Assembly (NCBI GenBank): GCA_013816615.1
Contig: JACDED010000011.1
Coordinates: 1-58,969, forward strand
From: Bacteroidota bacterium
GTDB lineage: Bacteria > Bacteroidota > Bacteroidia > B-17B0 > Aurantibacillaceae
Direction of reading: 5' to 3'
DNA length: 58,969 nucleotides
Part shown: positions 48,047 through 56,434 of the stretch, one piece after another
Position numbering within the stretch: position 1 is the stretch's first letter
Layout of the letters: each line of letters begins with the position of its first letter
Made by a program: the position numbers and the translations under genes
Notes under the pieces: generated by a model
What the model was told of the DNA's origin: nothing
Databases searched by the model: none
The model's input: only the letters and a program-made list of their open reading frames with translations

Positions 48047-49129
48047 TTAAGGTATTGTAAAATTAATTTGCGTATTAATGGTTGTTGTTCCTAGTGCCCC
48101 AAGGGTTAGGCCTGTATTTGCGGTACTTATCCAATCGCCGCTGTTTATGAGGTTATTGGCGTCGTTATCGTAAAAAGCGTAATAATAATAGCTGCCGGGG
48201 TGCATGTAATTAAAAACAAAACTGGTACTACTGGCATTTAAAATAACGTAACGTGACCTGAATTTTAGATTGCCAGAGTTAAATGTAAAACCCGAAAACA
48301 GAGGTTGCGTAGTAATTACAAGAAATACTTTTTTTGACGGGTTAGGTGTATACGTTGTCGCATAATTATAAGTAGCTGTTGTTTGGCCAAGATAAGGTTG
48401 TGTATTTTCTGCATACGGATCTCCCGGCGGAATGCCCGAAGTTGCAAAGAACATGGCTTCGGTTAAGCTTGTAAAACTGTTTGTAAAATCTTTTGTAATT
48501 GTATTTTTTGGAAACGAAAAATTTGCGATAGCAGGTTGTGCGGATGTTGAATCCTGTAGCTTCGCGCTCCAGGCCATATGCGGCGTTGGGTTTGTAAGTG
48601 AGTTGTATTTATTGGTATACGATCTGATGTATAAACTATCTGCTCTGAAAATAACCTCGGTAAAAGCTCTTTTTTTACCTTTTATGATTTCGCAAAATCG
48701 GTAAAAAGAATTTGATGCGGTTTCAGAAACACTGTCTGCTAAAAAATAGGAAACACGTTTTGCGCCTCCAAAAGAGCCGCCATTTCTGAAAGCAACTTTT
48801 CTCTGGTTATTATATTTGGCAATAAAAAACGACATAAAAATATCATTCAAAGTATCTAACTCATTTTTTGCTGAGATCTGATTTTCTGCATGCGGCCTGA
48901 AATCCACGATCCATTCTGGATAACCACCAAGTGGAGTAGTAGAAGTTACAGGGCCATTCCAGATGCCACGCAATTTTTTTAATATGTTAAAGCCATAAGC
49001 CGTTGTGTCAGCATTTGTTGGAGTAGTAATTACAGGCGGTTGCTCTTCTTCTGTAGATTTATTTTTATTCTTACAGCCAAATAACGTAATTGCAATAATT
49101 AGGGTTAAAAATTTTATGCCTGTTCTCAT
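48047..49129 (-). CDS. Lipoprotein of unknown function
   Basis: This 360-residue predicted lipoprotein has lipobox L-F-G-C at about residue 19. The mature part is beta-rich and Asn/Ser/Tyr-rich, with a long segment rich in aromatic residues (about 320-340). I chose the ATG at 49129 because it starts a clear signal peptide and overlaps the stop of the DinB gene by 4 bases (ATGA). The longer open frame would run through that gene. No domain is recognised. Confidence 0.75.
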   Translation of the reverse strand: MRTGIKFLTLIIAITLFGCKNKNKSTEEEQPPVITTPTNADTTAYGFNILKKLRGIWNGPVTSTTPLGGYPEWIVDFRPHAENQISAKNELDTLNDIFMSFFIAKYNNQRKVAFRNGGSFGGAKRVSYFLADSVSETASNSFYRFCEIIKGKKRAFTEVIFRADSLYIRSYTNKYNSLTNPTPHMAWSAKLQDSTSAQPAIANFSFPKNTITKDFTNSFTSLTEAMFFATSGIPPGDPYAENTQPYLGQTTATYNYATTYTPNPSKKVFLVITTQPLFSGFTFNSGNLKFRSRYVILNASSTSFVFNYMHPGSYYYYAFYDNDANNLINSGDWISTANTGLTLGALGTTTINTQINFTIP

Positions 49130-49596
49130 TTTAATTGGATGTCGTTTGTAAGTTGAAAGATAGTAAAAATATGGTGTGCTTCGTGTAGAACAAAAAATTC
49201 TGTCCATTGTGTAATTGTAAGCATCCCAAATTTGGGATGTTTACCAACGCGTTGAAGATCTTTATCTGATAACGATATAATTAAATTAAAAAGCAGTTGC
49301 CTGTCGGCTTTCATTCTTTCTAAAAGATCTTTTATATCCATTACTCTCCAGCGTTCAAACTCTGGATCATTCTCAGCTAAATAACGTTCAAAAGAAGGTA
49401 AATCCGTTTTAAGAATTGTGTTGATGCGCTCAATAAAAACGGGTTGATATTTGGCAAGATGTACAATATTATCTTTAGCCGACCATTTGCCGGGAGAAGG
49501 CACCAGGCTTAAGCGCGAAGCCTCTGTGTTCCTGATCACTTCTTCAATGGCCAGGTGTTGCTCTTTTAACCTGTTTTGCAATGAAAGATATAGCAT
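49126..49596 (-). CDS. DinB-family protein
   Basis: This 156-residue four-helix bundle has the metal-site histidines of DinB/YfiT proteins: I-V-H-L-A-K-Y in the second helix and H-E-A-H-H-I-F near the C-terminus. W-S-A-K-D-N-I precedes the first His. These proteins bind a divalent metal and may act as thiol (bacillithiol or mycothiol) transferases. Its stop overlaps the next gene start by 4 bases, and the start is next to the small membrane protein at 49598. Confidence 0.87.
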   Translation of the reverse strand: MLYLSLQNRLKEQHLAIEEVIRNTEASRLSLVPSPGKWSAKDNIVHLAKYQPVFIERINTILKTDLPSFERYLAENDPEFERWRVMDIKDLLERMKADRQLLFNLIISLSDKDLQRVGKHPKFGMLTITQWTEFFVLHEAHHIFTIFQLTNDIQLK

Positions 49597-49597
49597 A

Positions 49598-49895
49598 TTA
49601 TTTTTTTGGACGTTTAATAAAATAAGCCAGCGAAGTACATATTACAATTGCCGCAGCCAAAATGTAAAACATTAACTTACTTTTTTCTTTTTTAGTATTT
49701 TCAAATAACTCCTCAGAAACCTTTTTTCGAACGTCATCTTTATGTTCAACAGTGAATTTTAATTCACCTGTATCTTTGGCGGCAGCTTGTTTAACTTCTG
49801 CAACAGATCTTGATAATAATAGCGGAAATAAAAGAGATCAATAAATAGATAAATAATTTCTTCCGGTTATTAATATCTGTATTTTGATATTCCAT
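49598..49895 (-). pseudogene. Small membrane protein gene interrupted by a frameshift
   Basis: From the ATG at 49895 the frame reads N-N-R-K-K-L-F-I-Y-L-L-I-S and then hits a stop after 34 codons. In the next frame the reading continues L-F-P-L-L-L-S-R-S-V-A-E and runs to the TAA at 49598, ending in a membrane helix (M-F-Y-I-L-A-A-A-I-V-I-C-T-S-L-A-Y-F-I) and K-R-P-K-K. Removing one A of the AAAA run at 49830-49833 joins the two into a protein of about 98 residues with signal peptide and C-terminal anchor. It is either broken or a sequencing error. Confidence 0.65.
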
Positions 49896-49923
49896 TGAGA
49901 ATTGAAGGTAACAAAAGGTTTTA

Positions 49924-50280
49924 TTATCCCACTTTCATAAATTCTTTTTTATCATTATCCCATATAAGCAGGCGCGCCTGATCTTTATAGTCAATAATAA
50001 ATTTTTTTGCTTCGGCCATTGTTTCGGGATAGCCCGACTGGCCGCTTAAGATCGAATCAGTATAAGTAGCGTAAACGCGTTGGTAAACAAAGCCATGGTC
50101 TTTTAAAAACTCCACCACTTTCCACTTTTTAATATCGGTTTGTTTTGGCGGCTTAAAAAGATGACTGAAAATAATAGTTTGTTTACCACATTCAGGACAG
50201 GAACGATTAATTTTTTCTGTCGCATTTTTATAAACACTAAATGCTTTTCTACAGGTAAAGCAAACTTTTTTATATCCCAT
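49924..50280 (-). CDS. Zinc-ribbon protein of unknown function
   Basis: This 118-residue soluble protein begins with a zinc ribbon formed by C-F-T-C (about 8-11) and C-P-E-C (about 28-31). The remaining alpha/beta part has a charged helix. No enzyme motif is visible. The gene stands alone upstream of the frameshifted small gene. Confidence 0.75.
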   Translation of the reverse strand: MGYKKVCFTCRKAFSVYKNATEKINRSCPECGKQTIIFSHLFKPPKQTDIKKWKVVEFLKDHGFVYQRVYATYTDSILSGQSGYPETMAEAKKFIIDYKDQARLLIWDNDKKEFMKVG

Positions 50281-50369
50281 TGTTTAAAGTTGAATGATAT
50301 GAATACTCATAGCAATCTATTAATACAAATAAATATAATAATTTTTTATTAAAATTTTAAAGCGGGTTT

Positions 50370-50822
50370 TTAACCAACAACTAAAGTTACCTTAATGGCA
50401 TTTAATCCTTTTGGACCTTTTTCGGTTTCAAAACTAACTTTGTCTTTTTCTTTTACCTGGGATAATAATCCGTTTACATGGAAGAAAACACTTTCCTGTG
50501 ATTTTTCATCGCGTATAAATCCGTAACCTTTTTCTTCGTTAAAAAAACTAACATTCCCTTTTCTGATCAGATCTTCGGGATCAGGGGCAACTTCTATTTT
50601 CGCGCCAAGCTGAATATCTTCAAGATTTATTTCTTTTTTCTTTTTTGGATCCGGTGGTGTATCCGTTAAATTTCCAAACTCATCCACATAGGCGATCATG
50701 TCTTCAAAACTTTTTTTGCCCCCGGCTTTTCGCTCAGCTTTTTTTTCATCTTTTTCTTTTCTCTTTTTAAGCTTTTTGCTTTCTTTTTCTTTTTTGTTTT
50801 GAGTTTCCTGTGATCTGGCCAT
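50370..50822 (-). CDS. Cold-shock-domain protein with lysine-rich N-terminal extension
   Basis: This 150-residue protein ends in a cold-shock domain with RNP1 K-G-Y-G-F-I-R and RNP2 V-F-F-H-V. It is preceded by about 80 residues rich in Lys and Glu (K-K-E-K-E-S-K-K-L-K-K) that are probably disordered or helical. It binds single-stranded RNA and may melt mRNA structure. I chose the ATG at 50822 because the promoter box lies between it and the upstream codons of the longer frame. Confidence 0.9.
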   Translation of the reverse strand: MARSQETQNKKEKESKKLKKRKEKDEKKAERKAGGKKSFEDMIAYVDEFGNLTDTPPDPKKKKEINLEDIQLGAKIEVAPDPEDLIRKGNVSFFNEEKGYGFIRDEKSQESVFFHVNGLLSQVKEKDKVSFETEKGPKGLNAIKVTLVVG

Positions 50823-50867
50823 GTTTAATTTTATGTGGTTGGAGTTCCTTTTCGGAATTGTGAAGTA

Positions 50868-50875
50868 CAAATATA
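50868..50875 (-). promoter_or_regulatory. -7 box of the cold-shock gene (minus strand)
   Basis: On the minus strand the sequence reads TATATTTG, matching the -7 consensus. It leaves a leader of about 40 bases before the ATG at 50822. Confidence 0.5.
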
Positions 50876-51077
50876 CGTAAAAGCAAGGGTTTTGCAGCAT
50901 AAGCTTTTAAGATTAGGTTAACAATGTATACTAAAAAGGCATTTTTTCTAAGTATTTATACTTAAAACAAGCATTGGGAGGGTTTTTTAATGAATTTAAG
51001 CCGATTTTCCCTTACATTTTGGATATGCGGGTTATGAAACATCAAAGAAGTGTTGTTTTGTAGCTTGCTACACAACA

Positions 51078-51686
51078 TCAAAATTGATATGCAATACCCA
51101 AACCTAAAACATCCTGGTTATTTTTTACACCTTTAAAAATATTACCGTTAGAAATGTGAACGGCATTGGCACTTAACTCAAAATGTTTGGAAAGACAATA
51201 GTGTAGTGAAAACTCATGGTGGAGGCAAAAGCCCATATAGTTAATGCCGTCGTTTGTATTCTTCTTTACAGTTTCGCACCAAACAACACCTATTTGATAA
51301 CTTAAATACGTTCTCTTTAGCACTAAAAAACTAAAACGATTACCAAGCCCAAGGGCATAATTACCGTATTTTGAATGATGCACTATAAAAGCTGTATTGA
51401 TCTTTATTAATTTATCTTTTGCCGGTAAGTTCACATAATTCAGATCGAACTGATAAGGCAAATAGATATTGTAGGTAAAGTTAATGGGTTCAAAACCTTG
51501 TTGCGCGGTTTCCCTGTTACGAAAAACGCCACCTATAACTTCTACCTTTAATTTTTTAATGTATATGTTAAAAGCACCTCTATCACTTTCGCGCGCTTTA
51601 TTTAAACTATCCAGCAATTCCTGTCTTTGACTTTTTTGTGCAAAGCAGAGTGTTGTGAATAATATAAACGCAAGAGTTAACTTCAT
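51078..51686 (-). CDS. PagL-like acyloxyacyl hydrolase family protein
   Basis: This 202-residue outer-membrane barrel has a signal peptide (about 1-16) and an aromatic C-terminal strand (G-I-A-Y-Q-F). The C-terminal part H-I-S-N-G-N places His and Ser where PagL lipid A 3-O-deacylases have their catalytic H-x-S motif. The family's acidic residue is not clear in this copy. If active it would trim lipid A. It is a single gene. Confidence 0.7.
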   Translation of the reverse strand: MKLTLAFILFTTLCFAQKSQRQELLDSLNKARESDRGAFNIYIKKLKVEVIGGVFRNRETAQQGFEPINFTYNIYLPYQFDLNYVNLPAKDKLIKINTAFIVHHSKYGNYALGLGNRFSFLVLKRTYLSYQIGVVWCETVKKNTNDGINYMGFCLHHEFSLHYCLSKHFELSANAVHISNGNIFKGVKNNQDVLGLGIAYQF

Positions 51687-51753
51687 TTAAATAAAGATAC
51701 AAAAGGTTTAGCTGAGAACAAAGTGGATTTAGGTAGACGCTGTAGAAAGTAAT

Positions 51754-52011
51754 TTATTTACTAAGAAATAATTTTTCAAGAAAATCATTTTTATACGCGT
51801 TAGATAATTTGGTGTTAGCGATCGTGAGATTATAAACGGTACCATTTTTTGTTCCATACAGGATCGTATTATCATTGCCTTTTGAAAGAATGCGCCAGAT
51901 AATAAAATTATCAGCCTGGCCGTTTTTTACTAGTTCGATCGTAAAACCTTGTTTTTCGCGCCACTTGGCTTCCCATTTATAAAATGCTGTTACAAATTCA
52001 AAATCACTCAT
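51754..52011 (-). CDS. Small protein of unknown function
   Basis: This 85-residue protein is mixed alpha/beta with W-E-A-K-W and W-R-I-L-S segments. There is no signal peptide and no known domain. Its ATG overlaps the stop of the preceding interrupted gene by 4 bases (ATGA), so it was probably translated together with that gene. Confidence 0.6.
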   Translation of the reverse strand: MSDFEFVTAFYKWEAKWREKQGFTIELVKNGQADNFIIWRILSKGNDNTILYGTKNGTVYNLTIANTKLSNAYKNDFLEKLFLSK

Positions 52012-52289
52012 TGATCTTTTATAAAACTCATAATTTTTTTAGCACCTAATGCAACTGCTATACGGGTTGAATCGCTGTTGCGTTTAAACCACTATTGATA
52101 ACTAATATCACTATAACTCTCTTTTGTCCAGCGCCCGGGAAGCGCAACGCTGCCATAAGGCAATACTATATAATTAGTCACATCTTTTGCTTTATCATAA
52201 TCAACACTTTCAATTACCGAAGATTGCGCTTTTGTAATATAGTTTTGTAGTAAGAAGGCTGTTAATAGAATAAAAATATGTTTTTTCAA
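52008..52289 (-). pseudogene. Small secreted protein gene with internal TAG
   Basis: The frame starts at a TTG at 52289 (an in-frame GTG at 52346 is an alternative) with a signal peptide K-K-H-I-F-I-L-L-T-A-F-L-L. It reads to a TAG at 52092-52094 after S-D-I-S-Y-Q. The same frame continues for 27 more codons (W-F-K-R-N-S-D-S ... K-D-Q) and ends in a TGA that overlaps the next ATG by 4 bases. The clean coupling after the TAG suggests a nonsense mutation in an intact ancestral gene. Confidence 0.65.
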
Positions 52290-52327
52290 TTTAAAGAGAG
52301 TTGTGAGTTTATATAAAACACGAAAGA

Positions 52328-52702
52328 TTATTTTATTCCTTTCCACAAAATATCAAAATACTGTTTGTCTTTAAGATCAAAAGTTAACCAATCGCCTTCC
52401 TGAATTTTATTTGCAAAAATGGTAAATTGTCTTTTTTGCCCTGCTTTTGTATATAAATAAAGATAATAGGTCATTTTATACTTGTCTGCGCCCAAAGCCG
52501 GCGCAGAATTCCATTTTTGTGCAAAGCCTGCATACTGTTTTTTACTTAGCTTTTTTGTTTGTGATCTTGCAGGATCTGCTGAATTAAATTTTACAATTTC
52601 AACATAACTTACTTCGCTGGTATCAATTAATTTTTTATCAGGGGGTTGTGCTCCTAGTAGCGTTGTAAACAATAAAGCTAATAGTAAAAGTGATTTTTTC
52701 AT
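52328..52702 (-). CDS. Secreted protein of unknown function
   Basis: This 124-residue exported protein has a signal peptide (about 1-19, ending L-G-A-Q). The mature part is alpha/beta with K-Q-Y-A-G-F-A-Q-K-W and a T-Y-Y-L-Y-L-Y-T strand. No family is recognised. It is upstream of the interrupted small secreted gene on the same strand, 38 bases from its presumed start. Confidence 0.72.
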   Translation of the reverse strand: MKKSLLLLALLFTTLLGAQPPDKKLIDTSEVSYVEIVKFNSADPARSQTKKLSKKQYAGFAQKWNSAPALGADKYKMTYYLYLYTKAGQKRQFTIFANKIQEGDWLTFDLKDKQYFDILWKGIK

Positions 52703-52713
52703 AGTAATTGTTT

Positions 52714-53163
52714 TTACAATATTTTTTCAAAGCAAATGCTGGCTGCAACATTTGTATACTGACCAAAGTTAGCAATTACTTTATAATTGTTCTTATGATA
52801 AAGCCCAATAGCTTCATGTTGTTTTTCGCCGGTCTCTAAAATGCATTTATCATAATTTAATTCTTTGCACCATTTTTCTAATTCAACTAAAATTAAAGAT
52901 GCAATTCCTTTCCCCCTGTGTTGCGGTGGTACAAACATCCGCTTTATTTCCATTGTTTTTTCATCATAAGGTTTAAAGGTGCCACAACCAATGGCTTCGT
53001 TATTTTGATAAGCAACAACAACATTTTTAATGCTGTCAATTTTATTGAACTGCGCAAAAAAGGCGTGATCATCACCATCTCTTATTTTCAGATCTTTATC
53101 TAATTCTTTTACAAGATCCTGAAAATCTTTATTGTCAGAGTTGGTACGTTGTAATTGGATCAT
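52714..53163 (-). CDS. GNAT-family N-acetyltransferase
   Basis: This 149-residue acetyltransferase has the acetyl-CoA binding motif (Q-H-R-G-K-G-I-A-S) after the M-F-V-P strand. Later strand motifs C-I-L-E-T-G and G-L-Y-H-K-N-N-Y-K are typical of GNAT proteins that acetylate amines. The substrate is unknown. It lies between a secreted-protein gene (11 bases) and a lipoprotein gene (9 bases), probably in one transcript. Confidence 0.92.
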   Translation of the reverse strand: MIQLQRTNSDNKDFQDLVKELDKDLKIRDGDDHAFFAQFNKIDSIKNVVVAYQNNEAIGCGTFKPYDEKTMEIKRMFVPPQHRGKGIASLILVELEKWCKELNYDKCILETGEKQHEAIGLYHKNNYKVIANFGQYTNVAASICFEKIL

Positions 53164-53172
53164 GTTTTGGTC

Positions 53173-53841
53173 TTAATGTTTTTCAGTAAATAAAATTTGC
53201 CCGCAAGGTATAAGCGCAGGAGTAGCAAGACGCAGTGCAAGCGGTATGCCTTTTCCTTCGCTTTTTAAAAGTATAGCGTTTAAAAGACTGTCATGTTTGT
53301 TATGATCAAATTCATGGTCTAACAATTTTAATTCGAGTGTAAAAGGTTCTTTTTCTCCTAATTTAGTAAGTGTACCAAAGGTCATCACACATTGTTCTTT
53401 GGGATCTAAAGTTATATTTAAAGAATCGGAAGTTCCGGTTCTTGTATCTAAAAAGTGTTTTAATTCTTTCGACATATCCTCATCGTATTGTTGCCTTTTT
53501 GGAGTTAATGCTCTTGGTAACAGAAATACTTCTGAGAATAAAAGTTTACGCGATTGCATAAAATTGTACTCATTCCCAAAGGCAATTTTTAATTGAATGG
53601 GAGCAGTGCTATCATTAATGAGCGTTGTTGTAAAATAATAGTAACCGTATTGAACGCCTGATGGATCAGTATATCCAAAGCCTAGCCTTGGATTATTTTC
53701 AATGGTAATGCCGGTGTTTTTTGTATTGTCAGAACAAGAAAGAGGCTCTTTTTTGGAAAGTGGCTCATCGTTTGTGCATGAACAGACAACAAGTATGAAT
53801 AAAAGACAGATTAAATTTTTATTGATGCTTCCACATTTCAT
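53173..53841 (-). CDS. Lipoprotein of unknown function
   Basis: This 222-residue lipoprotein has lipobox V-C-S-C at about residue 22, then a Lys/Ser linker with a further cysteine. The mature domain is beta-rich (Y-G-Y-Y-Y-F-T-T-T-L, F-T-L-E-L-K-L-L). No catalytic motif is seen. It is 9 bases upstream of the acetyltransferase gene. Confidence 0.75.
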   Translation of the reverse strand: MKCGSINKNLICLLFILVVCSCTNDEPLSKKEPLSCSDNTKNTGITIENNPRLGFGYTDPSGVQYGYYYFTTTLINDSTAPIQLKIAFGNEYNFMQSRKLLFSEVFLLPRALTPKRQQYDEDMSKELKHFLDTRTGTSDSLNITLDPKEQCVMTFGTLTKLGEKEPFTLELKLLDHEFDHNKHDSLLNAILLKSEGKGIPLALRLATPALIPCGQILFTEKH

Positions 53842-53918
53842 AATCTTTATATCTTTTTAGTAAATCTTTAATACTATTTTCCGGTTCATATCTCGTTAAA
53901 ATTCTCAATATATTCAGT

Positions 53919-55013
53919 TTAATGCGGATTAAATCTTTCAAACGATCTCCAGTATTTATCTTTATAAATTTCATAAGTCATATCCAATTTCCCTGAATAT
54001 TTCTTTAAATGATCATGAAGAACCAATGATGGCTTTCTAAAATCTCTGCAAGCAAAATAGATCTCTCTCGAATTATCTGCTGTTTGTCTTCCAATATTCA
54101 GATAACCATCAGCGTCACGCAATTCAAGCATTATATCATCTTCCATTTTATTTAGTAATTCATAGGTTTCGCTGTCGGGCATGCCATTATTAGCGTTGTC
54201 AGCATACTTAACTTCAGCTTTTAAGATCCATGGGTGAGATGCCTTTCTGTCCCATTCAAGCAATGTTGCATTAACTATTGCAATCAATGGTCTCCCATTT
54301 TCAAGCTCAGCTTCCAAACTTGAATAACTGTCGTTTTTGGTATTGTATCGAATTCCGGTATATTTTTCAATAAATTCTTTCTCTCTCCAGATAAGATAGC
54401 TTTTTAGCTTATCTATTGGAATTAATTCTTTTTCTGCTTGCTCTTTAGAAATCACCTTTAAATTGTCAAGGGTAGTAACAGAGTTTAATTCTCCAAGATA
54501 ATTATCAAGAAAAATATATGTACCATTAATTAGTGTTGATTTGTCTTCTTCTTTAAAATCATTGTGAACGATCATTATATCAACTTCATCCGGATAATTT
54601 TTGTGTTCAATTGAATAAAATGAAAGATTTTCACTATTAAAAGAATAGCCGGACATTTCTATTGAAGCGTTTTTTATATCAAGTTCTTGTTTTAACGCTG
54701 TGAATTTCCAATTAGCAATTGAGGGTGCTGCTTTAATAAGTTCTTCAACAAATACAATGTTTTCTATTGTTCCATCCGGCGTAATAATTAGCTCAGCAGT
54801 ATTATCATCATACATTCCGGAAAGAAAATAGTAACCTTCTTTAAGTACAACAAGTTTAGGTGATAGCTTAGTAAAAAAGTCCTTTTCAATATTATTGCCA
54901 TTCTTAATGGTATTAAAGAAACCCTGCTGGTTAATTTGAAACCAGGCCCAAAAGTCACTGTTAGTTTTTATTGGCTCGCCTTTCTTGCCAAAAATATTTT
55001 TTAAAAAACTCAT
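53919..55013 (-). CDS. DUF695-domain protein
   Basis: This 364-residue cytosolic protein has an N-terminal alpha/beta part and a middle domain. Its C-terminal region of about 110 residues fits DUF695: L-N-I-G-R-Q-T-A-D-N-S-R-E-I-Y-F-A-C-R-D-F-R and a closing Y-E-I-Y-K-D-K-Y-W. DUF695 proteins have no known reaction. There is no signal peptide. It stands alone between the lipoprotein gene and the PhzF gene. Confidence 0.78.
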   Translation of the reverse strand: MSFLKNIFGKKGEPIKTNSDFWAWFQINQQGFFNTIKNGNNIEKDFFTKLSPKLVVLKEGYYFLSGMYDDNTAELIITPDGTIENIVFVEELIKAAPSIANWKFTALKQELDIKNASIEMSGYSFNSENLSFYSIEHKNYPDEVDIMIVHNDFKEEDKSTLINGTYIFLDNYLGELNSVTTLDNLKVISKEQAEKELIPIDKLKSYLIWREKEFIEKYTGIRYNTKNDSYSSLEAELENGRPLIAIVNATLLEWDRKASHPWILKAEVKYADNANNGMPDSETYELLNKMEDDIMLELRDADGYLNIGRQTADNSREIYFACRDFRKPSLVLHDHLKKYSGKLDMTYEIYKDKYWRSFERFNPH

Positions 55014-55061
55014 AGTATAATTGCTGTCTATTGTTGATGTACTTTATAATTTGTTCATTTT

Positions 55062-55850
55062 CTATTTCAAAAATATTTCTCCTGTTAAATATAATTTTGC
55101 TTGTCCGCTTATCTCAACTCTATCATTTAAATAGCTGCATTGTAAGTATCCTTTACGGCTTGAGAGTTGTATGGCTGTTAATTCGGTTTTGTTAAGCTGC
55201 TTTGCCCAATAGGGTGTTAAGGTTGTATGTGCTGAACCCGTTACAGGGTCTTCGTTAATGCCCGATTGCGGGGCAAAAAACCTGGACACAAAATCAACGT
55301 TATCTCCTTTAGCCGTAATAATAACGCCACGCGCTTTTAATTTTGAGATCACTTCCAATACAGGCTCTGCTTTTTTTATTTCGTATTCAGTATTAAACAC
55401 AAACATGTAATCTGTTTTACCTTTAAAAGCAAATTGTGGTTTAATGTTGAAACAATTATTTATTTCATCGGATATTTTTACCTCCTCAAATGTATCTGTA
55501 GGAAAATTCAGTGTTAATAATTCTCCTTTTTTAGTTACAGTTAAAGCGCCGCTTCTTGGAGAATGAAAGCGAATAATATTTTCGGTATAATTTTCTAAAT
55601 TAAATAAAACAAAAGCTGCGGCTAAGGTTGCATGTCCGCAAAGATCAACTTCAACGGTTGGTGTAAACCAGCGTATTTGATATTTATCGCCTTGCTTTAC
55701 ATAAAATGTAGTTTCGGCAAGGTTATTTTCCATTGCAATTTTTTGCAAAGTTTCATCATTCAACCAGGAGTCAAGCGGACAAACCGCTGCGGGGTTTCCT
55801 GAAAAAACACTTTCTGCAAATGCATCTATTTGATATATTTTTTGTTTCAT
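55062..55850 (-). CDS. PhzF-family isomerase/epimerase-like protein
   Basis: This 262-residue protein has the PhzF features: D-A-F-A-E-S-V-F-S-G-N-P-A-A-V-C-P at the start, N-N-L-A-E-T-T-F with the catalytic-type Glu, W-F-T-P-T-V-E-V-D-L-C-G-H-A-T-L-A-A-A and G-S-A-H-T-T-L-T-P-Y-W near the C-terminus. PhzF enzymes isomerise carbon-carbon double bonds, and most family members outside phenazine producers have unknown substrates. No phenazine genes are nearby. Confidence 0.93.
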   Translation of the reverse strand: MKQKIYQIDAFAESVFSGNPAAVCPLDSWLNDETLQKIAMENNLAETTFYVKQGDKYQIRWFTPTVEVDLCGHATLAAAFVLFNLENYTENIIRFHSPRSGALTVTKKGELLTLNFPTDTFEEVKISDEINNCFNIKPQFAFKGKTDYMFVFNTEYEIKKAEPVLEVISKLKARGVIITAKGDNVDFVSRFFAPQSGINEDPVTGSAHTTLTPYWAKQLNKTELTAIQLSSRKGYLQCSYLNDRVEISGQAKLYLTGEIFLK

Positions 55851-55862
55851 GTTAAGACCATT

Positions 55863-56366
55863 TTACTCCGTTGCGATCTGGCAAACAGTAATTTTAGATT
55901 CTTGAATATTAAACCAATTTACAAGGTGGTAATAAGTATAAAAAGCGCCGTTCTTATTTTTTGGATGCGCAAGATCGAACATATTTGCAGAAATAAAATA
56001 AAAATCAGTTGTTCCGACACTCGTTAACAGGTTGGTGATGTATTTTATTTCAGGTTGAAGCTCTTCTGTTTTTATTCCTTCGCCACTCAACTTTTTCATA
56101 AACGTGATCAGATCACCCAATGATCTTTTTTGAAAATCACCGAGCTCCAATAAATGTAAATTAAAGGCGTGCCCAAGAAAATCATCGCTTACTTTATCAC
56201 GAATAGATTTATTAAAATCAGAAAGCTTAAAATTCTCCTCCGTAAAAAAGTCTTTAAGTATTGTATCAATATTATTTTGAGGTTCGAATATATATTCGTT
56301 GGTAGAGACAGTTCCGCTTTCCCAGTTTTTTTCGGTTTGAGTTTTGATCGTAAATGTAGTTGACAT
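55863..56366 (-). CDS. Cytosolic protein of unknown function
   Basis: This 167-residue soluble protein has strands at its start, then a helical central region (D-F-F-T-E-E-N-F-K-L-S-D-F-N). A helix L-G-D-L-I-T-F-M-K-K-L and a final strand follow. No motif is recognised. It is 12 bases upstream of the PhzF gene and probably shares its transcript. Confidence 0.65.
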   Translation of the reverse strand: MSTTFTIKTQTEKNWESGTVSTNEYIFEPQNNIDTILKDFFTEENFKLSDFNKSIRDKVSDDFLGHAFNLHLLELGDFQKRSLGDLITFMKKLSGEGIKTEELQPEIKYITNLLTSVGTTDFYFISANMFDLAHPKNKNGAFYTYYHLVNWFNIQESKITVCQIATE

Positions 56367-56434
56367 GTTTAATTAATTGTTCAGGTTTTTTGTATTTAAA
56401 TGTACAAATGTTTCTTTGCAAAGCAAAACCTTGG

